From Luteimonas sp. RC10 (GTDB lineage: Bacteria > Pseudomonadota > Gammaproteobacteria > Xanthomonadales > Xanthomonadaceae), in NCBI RefSeq assembly GCF_014192745.1, contig NZ_JACHYJ010000002.1, positions 62,001 to 126,000 on the forward strand: a DNA stretch of 64,000 bases, given 5' to 3'. The notes beneath the pieces are model-generated. The model was not told the origin of the DNA, made no database searches, and worked only from the letters and a program-made list of their open reading frames with translations. A program made the position numbers and the translations under genes. Positions 19,631 through 29,236 of the stretch are shown piece by piece. The stretch's first letter is position 1. Each line of letters starts with the position of its first letter.

Positions 19631-19885
19631 GCTTGCAGCACCGAGGCGCCGGTAACACCGCTTATGACTGACAGTTTTCTCTTCTACGATCGCGCCTCGA
19701 CAAACCTGCCGCCCCCTGCAGAAATGATGCCGTCGCAACGGCCTGCAGCAACGAAGCGCCGATAGCATCGCTTTTATGACAGATAGCTTTCTCTTCTACG
19801 ACTGCGCCTCGACGAACCTGCCGCACCCCATGGCAATAGGGCCGTCGCAACGGCTTGCAGCAACGAGGCGCCAGTCGCACCGCTT
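19631..19885 (+). repeat. Tandem ~110-bp repeat that copies the 5' end of sbcB
   Basis: Two complete units begin at 19631 and 19741, and a third begins at 19853 and leads into the real sbcB start at 19886 (periods 110 and 112). Each unit has a 'gcttgcagca'-type leader, then an ATG followed by codons for MTDSFLFYD (ATGs at 19664, 19776 and 19886). The two upstream copies diverge right after this point. Differences between the three 27-nt coding starts are all synonymous. A decayed partial unit may precede 19631. Within a unit GCGCCTCG (19804-19811) can pair with CGAGGCGC (19864-19871). Confidence 0.85.
19664..19765 (+). other. Short ORF A in the sbcB leader repeat (33 codons)
   Basis: Starts with the same nine residues as exonuclease I (MTDSFLFYD) and then reads RASTNLPPP... 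to a TAG at 19763-19765. No good Shine-Dalgarno is visible. It may be a duplicated fragment, a leader peptide or meaningless. Confidence 0.3.
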
Positions 19886-19889
19886 ATGA
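19776..19889 (+). other. Short ORF B in the sbcB leader repeat (37 codons)
   Basis: Begins MTDSFLFYDCASTNLP and ends at a TGA (19887-19889) that overlaps the sbcB ATG as ATGA, the arrangement of translationally coupled genes. Whether it is translated is unknown. Confidence 0.3.
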
Positions 19890-21343
19890 CTGATAGTTTT
19901 CTCTTCTACGACTTGGAAACCTTCGGCGCCGACCCGCGCCGCAGCCGGATCGCCCAGTTCGCGGCGATCCGCACCGATGCCGAACTGGTGCAGATCGAGG
20001 ACCCGATCGATTTCTTCGTAAAGCCGGCCGACGACCTGCTGCCCTCGCCGGTCGCCACGCTGATCACCGGCATCACGCCGCAGCAGGCGTTGCGCGACGG
20101 CCTGTCCGAGGCCGAGGCGTTCGCGCGGATCTTCGAGGAGATGGCGCGCCCGCGTACCTGCACACTGGGCTACAACTCGCTGCGCTTCGACGACGAGTTC
20201 GTCCGCTTCGGGCTGTTCCGCAATTTCCACGATCCCTATGAGCGCGAATGGCGGGGCGGCAACTGCCGCTGGGACCTGCTCGACGTGATGCGCTTGTGGC
20301 ATGCACTGCGTCCCGACGGGCTGGTCTGGCCCACGCGCGACGACGGCGCGACCTCGTTCAAGCTCGAACACCTGGCCCTGGCCAACGATGTGCGGACCGG
20401 TGATGCCCACGAGGCGCTGTCGGACGTGCGTGCGCTGATCGGCCTGGCCCGGCGAATGCGCAGCGCCCAGCCGCGGCTGTGGGACTACGCCGCGAAACTC
20501 CGCGACAAGCGCCATGCGGCCGCGATGCTCGACCCGGTCGCGATGACCCCGGTGCTGCACGTGTCCCAACGCTATCCGGCCTCGCGGCTGTGCGCAGCCC
20601 CGGTGCTGCCGCTGGCACGACACCCGACGATCGACAGTCGCATCGTGGTGTTCGACCTCGACGCCGAGCCCGACGCCCTGCTCGATCTCGACGCCGACAC
20701 GATCGCCGCACGCGTATTCGTGCGCGGCGCCGACCTGCCCGAGGGGGTCACCCGCATCCCGCTCAAGGAAGTGCACAGCAACCGCTGTCCGGCCCTGGTC
20801 GCCTGGTCGCACCTGCGCGCGGAGGATTTCGCGCGCCTGTCGATCGATCCGGCGCTCGTCGAGCGCCGTGCCGCGCAGTTGCGCGCAGCCGGCCCGGCAC
20901 TCGCGGCGAAGATCCGCGCGGTCTTCGCGACCGAGCGCGCGCACGGGCCGTCGGATGCCGACGGCTCGCTGTACGACGGCTTCCTGGGCGACGGCGACCG
21001 CCGCCGCGTCGCCCGGGTCCGGGCCACGCCGCCGGCGCAGTTGCACGGGGCGGACTTCGGCTTCGAGGACCCACGCCTGGACGAACTGCTGTTCCGCTAC
21101 CGCGCGCGCAACTGGCCCGACACACTGTCGCCGGACGAGCGCCACCGCTGGGACGAGTACCGTCGCCTGCGGCTCGGGCCAGGGACGACCGCGTCGGAAC
21201 AGGACTTCGACGGCTACTTCACGCAGATCGACGCCCTGCGCGCCGACCATGCGCAGACCCCAACGCACCTGGCCTTGCTCGACGCGCTCGTCGACTGGGG
21301 CCGTGGCCTGCATTCGCACCTCTACCCCACCACCCCCGCATGA
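19886..21343 (+). CDS. sbcB: Exodeoxyribonuclease I
   Basis: 485-aa 3'-5' single-strand DNA exonuclease of the DEDDh type (E. coli ExoI 475 aa), acting in recombination and mismatch repair. The first acidic motif is 'FLFYDLETFG' (Asp and Glu), the second includes 'LGYNSLRFDDEFVRFGLFRN' and the third is 'GDAHEALSDVRALIGLA' with the general-base His. SH3-like and C-terminal helical regions follow in the expected order. The promoter/leader region consists of tandem copies of its own start. Its stop overlaps the ATG of the next gene. Confidence 0.95.
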   Translation: MTDSFLFYDLETFGADPRRSRIAQFAAIRTDAELVQIEDPIDFFVKPADDLLPSPVATLITGITPQQALRDGLSEAEAFARIFEEMARPRTCTLGYNSLRFDDEFVRFGLFRNFHDPYEREWRGGNCRWDLLDVMRLWHALRPDGLVWPTRDDGATSFKLEHLALANDVRTGDAHEALSDVRALIGLARRMRSAQPRLWDYAAKLRDKRHAAAMLDPVAMTPVLHVSQRYPASRLCAAPVLPLARHPTIDSRIVVFDLDAEPDALLDLDADTIAARVFVRGADLPEGVTRIPLKEVHSNRCPALVAWSHLRAEDFARLSIDPALVERRAAQLRAAGPALAAKIRAVFATERAHGPSDADGSLYDGFLGDGDRRRVARVRATPPAQLHGADFGFEDPRLDELLFRYRARNWPDTLSPDERHRWDEYRRLRLGPGTTASEQDFDGYFTQIDALRADHAQTPTHLALLDALVDWGRGLHSHLYPTTPA

Positions 21344-22026
21344 CCGCCTATTTCAGCGAGAAAAGCTTCCGCTTCCTGCGCGCACTCGCGCGCCACAACG
21401 ACAAAGCCTGGTTCGAGGCCCACCGCAAGGACTACGAGGCGCATGTGCGCCAGCCGTTCCTGCGGCTGGTCGGCGACCTGCAGCCCAATGTCGCCGCGAT
21501 CAGCCCGCATTTCCGCGCCGACACCCGCACCGTCGGCGGCTCGCTGTTCCGCATCCACCGCGACGCCCGCTTCTCGCACGACAAGTCGCCGTACAAGACC
21601 TGGCAGGGCGCGCGGCTGTTCCACGAACGACGGCGGGAAGTCGCCGCGCCGTCGTTCTACGTGCACCTGGAACCGGGCGCGAGCTTCGTCGGCGCGGGAC
21701 TCTGGCATCCCGAACCCCACACGCAGCTGAAGGTGCGCCAGTTCATCCTGGAGAACCCCGGCAGTTGGAAGGCCGCCGCGCACGCGCCCAAGTTGCGGCG
21801 CCGCTTCGCGCTCGATGACAGCCAGATGCTGGTCCGTCCGCCGCGCGGCTTTCCGGCCGACTTCGCCTACATCGACGACCTGCGCCATCGCAATTGGGCG
21901 TTCCTGCGACCGCTCGACGATGCGGCGATGGCCGGCCCCGGCCTCGACCGCACGATCGCCGCCGACCTCGCCGTGCTGGCACCGTTCGTCGACTATCTGT
22001 GCGCGGCGCTGGACCTGGAGTTCTGA
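21340..22026 (+). CDS. DUF2461 family protein
   Basis: 228-aa cytoplasmic protein of the DUF2461/TIGR02453 family, of unknown biochemical role. Recognisable segments: 'FLRALARHNDKAWFEAHRKD' at the N-terminus, 'GGSLFRIHRDARFSHDKSPY' and 'FYVHLEPGASFVGAGLWHP'. There is no signal peptide. The ATG overlaps the sbcB stop (ATGA), so it is probably translated together with exonuclease I. Confidence 0.88.
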   Translation: MTAYFSEKSFRFLRALARHNDKAWFEAHRKDYEAHVRQPFLRLVGDLQPNVAAISPHFRADTRTVGGSLFRIHRDARFSHDKSPYKTWQGARLFHERRREVAAPSFYVHLEPGASFVGAGLWHPEPHTQLKVRQFILENPGSWKAAAHAPKLRRRFALDDSQMLVRPPRGFPADFAYIDDLRHRNWAFLRPLDDAAMAGPGLDRTIAADLAVLAPFVDYLCAALDLEF

Positions 22027-22105
22027 GCCTGGCGCGGCAGTGTTCAGCCGCTCGGCGCCGCCGGGGCCCACAATGGCGGCGCCCCCCTGCTCGGCCCGTG
22101 GCCCG

Positions 22106-22639
22106 ATGAAGAAGCTCGCCTGGTTGTCCGCACTCGTCGCCGCCCTGCTGCTGGCGTATACCGCGGCCGGGCCGTTCCTGACGATGCACGCCATCCGGGA
22201 CGCGGTGCAGCGCGAGGATTCCAGGGCACTGTCCAAGCAGGTGGATTTCCCGGCATTGCGCCAGAGCCTGCGTCTGCAGCTGGCGGACGCGCTGGTCCGA
22301 CAGGCCGGTGTCGACGTGCAATCGAGTCTGCTCGGCGCGCTGGCGTTGCGGGCGGCCGGCGGCACCGTGGGCACGGGTGTGGACATGATGGTCACGCCGG
22401 TCGGACTGAGCGCACTGATGCGCGGCCGGCGGCTGTGGGACCTGTCGAGCGGCGCCACGCCGCCGGTCGGTGGGGAGCGCGTGCCGGCGTCCGACCCCCT
22501 GGCCGATGCGCACTGGCGCTATCACTCGCCGTCGCGATTCACTGCCACCGTGCGCGACGAGGCAGGCCGCCCGATCGTCTTCGTGCTTACCCGCAAGGGG
22601 CTGCACTGGCGGCTGTCGGACATCCAGTTGCCGCTGTAG
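22106..22639 (+). CDS. DUF2939 family protein
   Basis: 177-aa protein with an N-terminal hydrophobic anchor or uncleaved signal (about 4-24) and a soluble, probably periplasmic domain. 'GPFLTMHAIRDAVQREDSRA' followed by 'QVDFPALRQSLRLQL' matches what I know of DUF2939. Function unknown. It lies 79 nt after the DUF2461 gene and is convergent with the PAP2 gene. Confidence 0.8.
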   Translation: MKKLAWLSALVAALLLAYTAAGPFLTMHAIRDAVQREDSRALSKQVDFPALRQSLRLQLADALVRQAGVDVQSSLLGALALRAAGGTVGTGVDMMVTPVGLSALMRGRRLWDLSSGATPPVGGERVPASDPLADAHWRYHSPSRFTATVRDEAGRPIVFVLTRKGLHWRLSDIQLPL

Positions 22640-22703
22640 CTCCGAGCCTCCCCCGGCGCTGCGCGTCGCAGGCCTGGCCCCGACCGCGGACTGTGTGGTC
22701 TGA

Positions 22704-23400
22704 CTACCGCCCCGAAGACCCGGTGCGCCCGCCGCGGCCCAGCGGCGGGTGATAGAGCAGCAGGTACACGCCGACCACCCAGACCGAGGCCGCGGCCCAG
22801 CCGGCGAGGATGTCGGAGGGGTAATGCACGCCCAGGTAGATGCGCGACAGTCCGACCATCGGCACGAACACCGCCATCGCCGCGATCGTCCACCAGCGCG
22901 CGCGCGTCGGCCAGGTCAGCAGCACCAGTACCAATGCCAGCGTCATCGAGCCCATCGCATGGCCACTGGGAAAGCTGTAGGTCGCCTCGGGCGCGATCGA
23001 CTCCCACAGGCTGGGCCGGTCGCGCGCGAACAGCTGCTTGGTGCCCAGATTCAGCAGCGCCGAGCCGCCGGTCGCCAAGGCCGCGAACAGGCCATCGCGC
23101 CAACGCCGCAGGGCCAGCAGCAGCACGACCAGGCCGATGTCGACCGGCACCACGCCGCGCGCATAGCCGATCTGCGAGAAGAACAGGAAGACCCTGTCGA
23201 AGCCGTCGCGCGCCATCTGGTTGGCGTACAGCAGCAACGGCTCGTCGAACGGGATCGCCTCGGCCTCGTGGACCTCCTCGGCCAGCTCCATGAAGCCCCA
23301 CATCGGCAGCAGCACGCCGGCGAACAGCAGCACCAGCTTCCAGCCGTGCCGGCGCAGCAGGCCGCCGGTTTCGTGCGCGGCCTCGCGCGCCAGCGGGTGG

Positions 23401-23411
<11 letters not shown>
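22704..23411 (-). CDS. PAP2-family membrane phosphatase
   Basis: 235-aa inner-membrane phosphatase of the phosphatidic acid phosphatase type 2 superfamily; substrates may be undecaprenyl-pyrophosphate or phospholipids. The three active-site motifs are present: '[10 protein letters not shown]' , '[10 protein letters not shown]' and '[17 protein letters not shown]'. Several membrane helices and a cytoplasmic N-terminus are predicted. The ATG at 23411 lies inside the last codons of ispG (11-nt overlap), so the gene is translated downstream of ispG. Confidence 0.9.
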
Positions 23412-24699
<1,288 letters not shown>

Positions 24700-24806
24700 C
24701 CGTGCAGTTTACCGGCTTGTCCGGAGCGGCGCTGACGCCTGCCAAAACGTCGCCGCGGTGCCGTCGCGATAGGCGCCCGCGCGCCGGTGCACTACGATGG
24801 CGACCC

Positions 24807-26048
24807 ATGCAGTCGCAACCCCCCGCCACCGCCCTGCTGCGCACCCTCTACAGCCTGCGCTGGGCGGCGGTGGGCGGGCAGTCGCTGACCATCCTGTGGG
24901 CGACGCGCGGTTTCGACATGGGCCTGCCGGCCTGGCCGCTGTGGACCGCGGTGGCGGTGCTGGCGGTGTTCAATGTCGCGGTGCACCTGCGCCTGCGCAG
25001 CAGCCGCGACGCGGCGCCGGCCGAAGCCTTCGCGCATGTGCTGGTCGACACCGCGGTGTTGACCTGGCTGGTCGCCTGGACCGGCGGCATCGCCAACCCC
25101 TTCGCCTCGCTGTTCCTGCTGCCGATCGCACTGACGGCGATGGCGCTGCCGCCGGCCTGGGCGGTCGCCGCGGCGCTGTCGTGCGTGAGCGGCTACATGC
25201 TGTCGGTGCACTTCGGCCAGCCCTTGCCCCACCTGCACGACCGGTTCGATCTGCACCTGGCCGGCATGGCGGTCAACTTCTTCGTCTCCGTGGCGCTGGT
25301 GCTGTATTTCCTGACCCGGCTGGCGAGCGCCCGCGATCGCCGGGAACGCGAACTTGGCGACCTGCGCGACCGCTTCGTCCGCAACGAGGGCATCCTCGCG
25401 CTCGCCACCCACGCCGCGTCGGTCGCCCACGAGCTCAACACCCCGCTGGGCACGATGACGCTGGTGCTCGACGACGTCGACACCGCGGCCCTGCCCGCCA
25501 GCACCGCCGAAGACATCGCGATGCTGCGGCGGCTGGTGGACACCTGCCGCGATCGCGTGCGCTCGCTCGCCAACCCGGCCGACCCGGCCGCCAGCCGGCT
25601 GGTCGATATCGGCCGGGTGCTCGACCACTGGCAGCTCGTGCGCCCGACCGTGGTGCTGGTCCGCAGCGGCAATGTCGAGCCGCAGCTGCGGGTGGACCGC
25701 ACGATCGGCCACCTGCTGCTGGCGCTGCTCAACAATGCCGCCGATGCCAGTGCGGCCAACGGCAGCCAGCAGGTCGATCTGCGCCTGCAGCTCGACGACG
25801 GCATGCTCGATGGCGCGATCCGCGACTACGGCACCGGATTCGACGCCCAGGCGCCATTCCTGCCGGTCCTGTTCCGCAGCGGCAAGCCCGACGGCCTCGG
25901 CATCGGTCTGGCGCTGTCGCATGCGGCGATCGAACAACTGGGTGGCGAGCTCGACCTGGAGGAGGCGGACGGCGGCGGCGCGGTGCTGCACTTCCGCGTC
26001 CCGGTCGACGCGCGCCATGCCGATGCCCCCAAGGAAACGACACGATGA
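24807..26048 (+). CDS. RegB/PrrB-type redox-sensing histidine kinase
   Basis: 413-aa membrane sensor kinase resembling RegB/PrrB/ActS. Six short membrane helices occupy about 15-172 and include 'TGGIANPFASLF' (93-99), the RegB quinone-binding signature GGxxNPF. The phospho-acceptor is His208 in 'ASVAHELNTPLGTM'. Cys247 in 'VDTCRDRV', 39 residues after the His, matches the position of the redox-active Cys of Rhodobacter RegB. ATPase motifs are 'LLNNAADAS' and 'IRDYGTGFD', then 'GLGIGLALSHA'. It overlaps the response regulator by ATGA. RegBA systems commonly control terminal oxidases, which fits the two oxidase loci here. Confidence 0.88.
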   Translation: MQSQPPATALLRTLYSLRWAAVGGQSLTILWATRGFDMGLPAWPLWTAVAVLAVFNVAVHLRLRSSRDAAPAEAFAHVLVDTAVLTWLVAWTGGIANPFASLFLLPIALTAMALPPAWAVAAALSCVSGYMLSVHFGQPLPHLHDRFDLHLAGMAVNFFVSVALVLYFLTRLASARDRRERELGDLRDRFVRNEGILALATHAASVAHELNTPLGTMTLVLDDVDTAALPASTAEDIAMLRRLVDTCRDRVRSLANPADPAASRLVDIGRVLDHWQLVRPTVVLVRSGNVEPQLRVDRTIGHLLLALLNNAADASAANGSQQVDLRLQLDDGMLDGAIRDYGTGFDAQAPFLPVLFRSGKPDGLGIGLALSHAAIEQLGGELDLEEADGGGAVLHFRVPVDARHADAPKETTR

Positions 26049-26617
26049 AAGGCCTGCTGGTCGACGACGACACCCTGTACCTGGAAGCGCTGCGGCGCGC
26101 CCTGACCCGCCGTGGGATCGACTGCGAAGTCGCCCCCGACATCCCGACCGCACTCGAGGTTGCCGCGCGCATCGCGCCCGACTTCGCGCTGGTCGATCTC
26201 AAGCTCGCCGATGCCTCGGGGCTGTCGTTGATCGAGCCGCTGCGCGCGATCCGTGCCGATATGCGCATCCTGCTGGTGACCGGCTATGCCAGCATCGCGA
26301 CCGCGGTCGAGGCGATCAAGCGCGGCGCCGACGACTACCTGCCCAAGCCGGTGTCGGCCGACACCCTGCTGCGGATCCTGCACAACACCGAGCCGGTGCC
26401 GACCGGCGCGGCGAGCGACATCGACGACGGGCCGAGCGTCGAGAGCCCGACGATGATCCCGCTGCACCGCCTGGAGTGGGAGCACATCCAGCAGGCGCTG
26501 GCCGAGACCGGCGGCAACATCTCGGCAACCGCGCGCCTGCTCGGCATGCATCGCAGGTCGCTGCAGCGCAAGCTCGCCAAGCGGCCCGGCCCGGAGCGGC
26601 GCCCGCTGTCGGAGTGA
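26045..26617 (+). CDS. RegA/PrrA-type response regulator
   Basis: 190-aa regulator with an N-terminal receiver domain (phospho-acceptor Asp51 in 'FALVDLKLADASGLS'; acidic pocket 'LLVDDD'; Lys101 in 'YLPKPVS') and a C-terminal Fis-type helix-turn-helix (about 157-180, 'GGNISATARLLGMHRRSLQR'), the RegA/ActR layout. It has no sigma-54 ATPase domain. It is translated in overlap with the kinase gene and probably binds target promoters in response to quinone/thiol redox state. The direct targets cannot be seen. Confidence 0.88.
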   Translation: MKGLLVDDDTLYLEALRRALTRRGIDCEVAPDIPTALEVAARIAPDFALVDLKLADASGLSLIEPLRAIRADMRILLVTGYASIATAVEAIKRGADDYLPKPVSADTLLRILHNTEPVPTGAASDIDDGPSVESPTMIPLHRLEWEHIQQALAETGGNISATARLLGMHRRSLQRKLAKRPGPERRPLSE

Positions 26618-26654
26618 ACCGGCGGCGGCCTGCGGGCGTCGCCTCGGACCGACG

Positions 26655-26676
26655 CCGGTACGCGCCCCCGCGTAGG
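26655..26676. terminator. Weak hairpin between convergent genes
   Basis: GGCGTCG (26655-26661) and CGACGCC (26670-26676) form a 7-bp stem with an 8-nt loop, between the regulator stop and the phosphoesterase stop. There is no T-run; it is a candidate terminator only. Confidence 0.25.
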
Positions 26677-26696
26677 CCTCGCGCACCGGCCGCGGA

Positions 26697-28265
26697 TCAA
26701 TCGCCCGGCGCGGCCGCCAGCCGATACACCGTCGATGCCCGCTGTTCGCCCTGCCAGGGATCGAACACGCGCACCTCCACCCGATGCGTGCCGACCGGCA
26801 GATCGGTCGCCAGCGCACCGCGCCACAGGTGCGGCGACAGGTCGGCCTCGGGCGAGCGGTCGCGTCCGCGCAGGGCTTCGGCGAGATCGTCGCGCGCATT
26901 CTCGAGCACCAACCGTGGGTCGGCGCGCTCGACCCGACGCATCGGTCGCCAGTCGCCATCGCCGATGCGGTACTCGACCCGCGTGTCGGGCTGGCCCATG
27001 TAGACATTGGCGTAGACGCCCCAGGCCGGATACGCGCCCTGCCGCAGCACGCGCGGCGCATGCAGCGCCATCGCTGCGGTGCTGGCCGGGTCGTCGGCAG
27101 GCAGCCGTGCCGGCTGCCAGGCCAGCCGATAGCTGCCATCGGCCTCGACGCGCAGCGTGGCGAAGCCGTTCGGTGTGCCGTCGGCCATGGTCGCCGCGGG
27201 AATGCCGTCGGCATCGGGTGCGCCGCTCCAGAACGCCCCGCTCGCGGCGCCGACGTTGTACTCGTGCAAGGGCGTTGTGCCCTGCCAGCCCTGTGCCGCG
27301 CCGTGGCGCACATGGCGCTGGGTATGACGGTGGCCGGTGAGTAGCAGCACGCGCGGGAACCGCGCCAGCAGCCCGAACAAGCGCGCGCGGTCGGCGCTGC
27401 GGATGGTCTCTGGCGCGCCCTCGGCGGCGGTGTCGAACCACGGGATGTGCGCGCCGACGACCAGCAGCCGATCGGTGCGAGCGCGCGCCAGATAGGCCTC
27501 GACGAACGCGAACTGGTCCTCGCGCAGACCCCCGACATAAGAAGGGCGCTGGCCGGGCTGGTGGAGGACGTTGTCGAGCATCAGGAAACTGGCCTGCGGC
27601 TCCTCCCAGGCATAGGTCTCGGGCCCATAGACCGCGCGATAGGACGCCGTCGAGCCGGGGTCGTCAGTCGCCTCGACATCCAGGTCGTGGTTGCCCGGCA
27701 CATGCAGCCACGGCACATCGAGCTGCGCGGTCGCGGCATTGATCGCCGGATACAGCGCCGGCACGTCGTTGCCGACATCGCCCAGCACCAGGCCGAGTGC
27801 CGCCAGTGTCCGCGCTGCCGCGGCGACCACGCTGCGCGCGTAGTAGTCGACTTCCGCCTCGCGGCCGGCCTGCGGATCGGCGAACACCAGCACGTCCAGC
27901 ACATCGGCGGCCGGCGTCTGCGGGCGCAGCGCGAAGTGACAATCGTCGCCGCGACCGGTCGACGCCCAGTGCCGCGGCAGCGCGCCGTCGCGCGCGAGCG
28001 CGTAGCCGGCCGGCTTGATGACGAAGGCCGAGCTCCCGGCCAGGCCGCTGAATCGGCCGTCGGCATCGGTCTCGACGATCCGCACGCCATCGGACACGCC
28101 AATGCCGGCGAGGCCGGGCTCGTCCGCATCCTGCCGGCCGTTGCTGTTGCGGTCCTCGAACACGATGCCGCTGTCGCAGGCCAGCGCGGGCGCGGACGCC
28201 GCGCCCAGCAATGCGAACAGGACGGGCAACGGCAACAACGAACACGAGCGCGACATGGCGGACAT
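26697..28265 (-). CDS. Secreted calcineurin-like metallophosphoesterase
   Basis: 522-aa exported protein. A Sec signal peptide (cleavage near ALA-CDS) is followed by an SdrD-B-like N-terminal domain ('FEDRNSNGRQDADEPGLAGI'), a metallophosphoesterase core ('VFADPQ', 'LGDVGND', 'PGNHDLD', 'GAHIPW', 'GHRHTQRH' supply the dimetal ligands) and a C-terminal beta domain. This three-domain layout is known for periplasmic phosphodiesterases of the MetallophosN/Metallophos/MetallophosC type. The substrate is unknown. Start: ATG at 28265, or 28256 nine bases in; neither has a clear ribosome-binding site. Confidence 0.87.
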   Translation of the reverse strand: MSAMSRSCSLLPLPVLFALLGAASAPALACDSGIVFEDRNSNGRQDADEPGLAGIGVSDGVRIVETDADGRFSGLAGSSAFVIKPAGYALARDGALPRHWASTGRGDDCHFALRPQTPAADVLDVLVFADPQAGREAEVDYYARSVVAAAARTLAALGLVLGDVGNDVPALYPAINAATAQLDVPWLHVPGNHDLDVEATDDPGSTASYRAVYGPETYAWEEPQASFLMLDNVLHQPGQRPSYVGGLREDQFAFVEAYLARARTDRLLVVGAHIPWFDTAAEGAPETIRSADRARLFGLLARFPRVLLLTGHRHTQRHVRHGAAQGWQGTTPLHEYNVGAASGAFWSGAPDADGIPAATMADGTPNGFATLRVEADGSYRLAWQPARLPADDPASTAAMALHAPRVLRQGAYPAWGVYANVYMGQPDTRVEYRIGDGDWRPMRRVERADPRLVLENARDDLAEALRGRDRSPEADLSPHLWRGALATDLPVGTHRVEVRVFDPWQGEQRASTVYRLAAAPGD

Positions 28266-28326
28266 CCGGCAGCGAAAAAGCACGCCGATTATGCACCGCG
28301 CCCATGACCGCCGATCCCGAGTCGCC

Positions 28327-29217
28327 TCATCGCTGCAGGCGAAGCTGCGAATCGAAACGGCGGCGGCGACCGTCACGCGGGTCGTCGAATGCCAGGGATG
28401 CGGCGAGCAGTTGCAGTGCCGGCGCGGCGGCGTCGGTCTCACGCAGCTCCGGATACCAGGGGTCGTGCAGGATCGGCGCACCAAGCGCGGCAAGATGCAC
28501 GCGCAACTGGTGCTTGCGGCCGGTGACCGGCTCGAGCCGATAGCGCCAGCAATCAGACATGCGCTCGCGCACATCGATCCGGGTCTCGCTGTTGGGCACG
28601 CCGGCGCATTCACGCATGCGGAAGAACGGCACGCCGCGCTCGATGCGGCTGCGGTGCACGTACGGGAACGTCAGATGCGGCAATGGCGGCGCCAGCGCCT
28701 CGTAGCGTTTGTCGATGCGCCCCTCGCGAAACAGCGCCTGGTAGGCCGCACGCGTTCCGGGCTCGGCCGAGAACAGCACCAGGCCGGCGGTTGCGCGATC
28801 GATCCGGTGCAGCGGCACCAGATGCGGATTGTCCAGCCGTTCGATCAACCGGTGCAGCAAGGTCTGCCGGACAAAGCCGCCCGCCGGGACCACCGGCAGG
28901 CCGTGCGGCTTGTCGACGACCACCAGATGCGCATCCATATGCACGATGCGCTCGATCGCCGCGACGACCGGCTCCTCATCGACCTCGCGGTAGTAGGCGA
29001 CCTCCAGGCCCACGCGATAGGCCGCATCCATCGCCAGCGGTGTCGCCTCGTCGGCCGCCAGCACCCGTCCGCGCGCGAAGCGCGATTCCCAGATCGGCTG
29101 CGGAATCTGCGGGAACCGCGCGCACAAGGCCTCGAGCACCGTGCGCCAGGGCCCGGGCGGCAGCTGCAACCGGCTTGCGGGCACGCCGTCGCACAGCGGC
29201 AGCGGCCGCCGCGTCAT
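28327..29217 (-). CDS. RluA-family pseudouridine synthase
   Basis: 296-aa pseudouridylate synthase. The catalytic Asp140 lies in the family motif 'LHRIDRATAGLVLF'; 'VDKPHGLPVVP' before it and 'PVTGRKHQLRVHLAALG' after it are also typical. The N-terminal ~80 residues ('PGPWRTVLEALCARFPQI') look like a short non-S4 leader, resembling the RluA-like group that modifies tRNA or 23S rRNA; the target base cannot be assigned. It lies 19 nt downstream of the S46 peptidase gene on the same strand. Confidence 0.9.
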   Translation of the reverse strand: MTRRPLPLCDGVPASRLQLPPGPWRTVLEALCARFPQIPQPIWESRFARGRVLAADEATPLAMDAAYRVGLEVAYYREVDEEPVVAAIERIVHMDAHLVVVDKPHGLPVVPAGGFVRQTLLHRLIERLDNPHLVPLHRIDRATAGLVLFSAEPGTRAAYQALFREGRIDKRYEALAPPLPHLTFPYVHRSRIERGVPFFRMRECAGVPNSETRIDVRERMSDCWRYRLEPVTGRKHQLRVHLAALGAPILHDPWYPELRETDAAAPALQLLAASLAFDDPRDGRRRRFDSQLRLQR

Positions 29218-29236
29218 GCCCGCGTCCCGGCCCCGG

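Noticed and set aside
19664..19889. Pseudogene copies of complete sbcB
   Set aside because: Only the leader and first nine codons are copied; no downstream sbcB sequence is in the upstream units, so they are repeat units, not broken genes.
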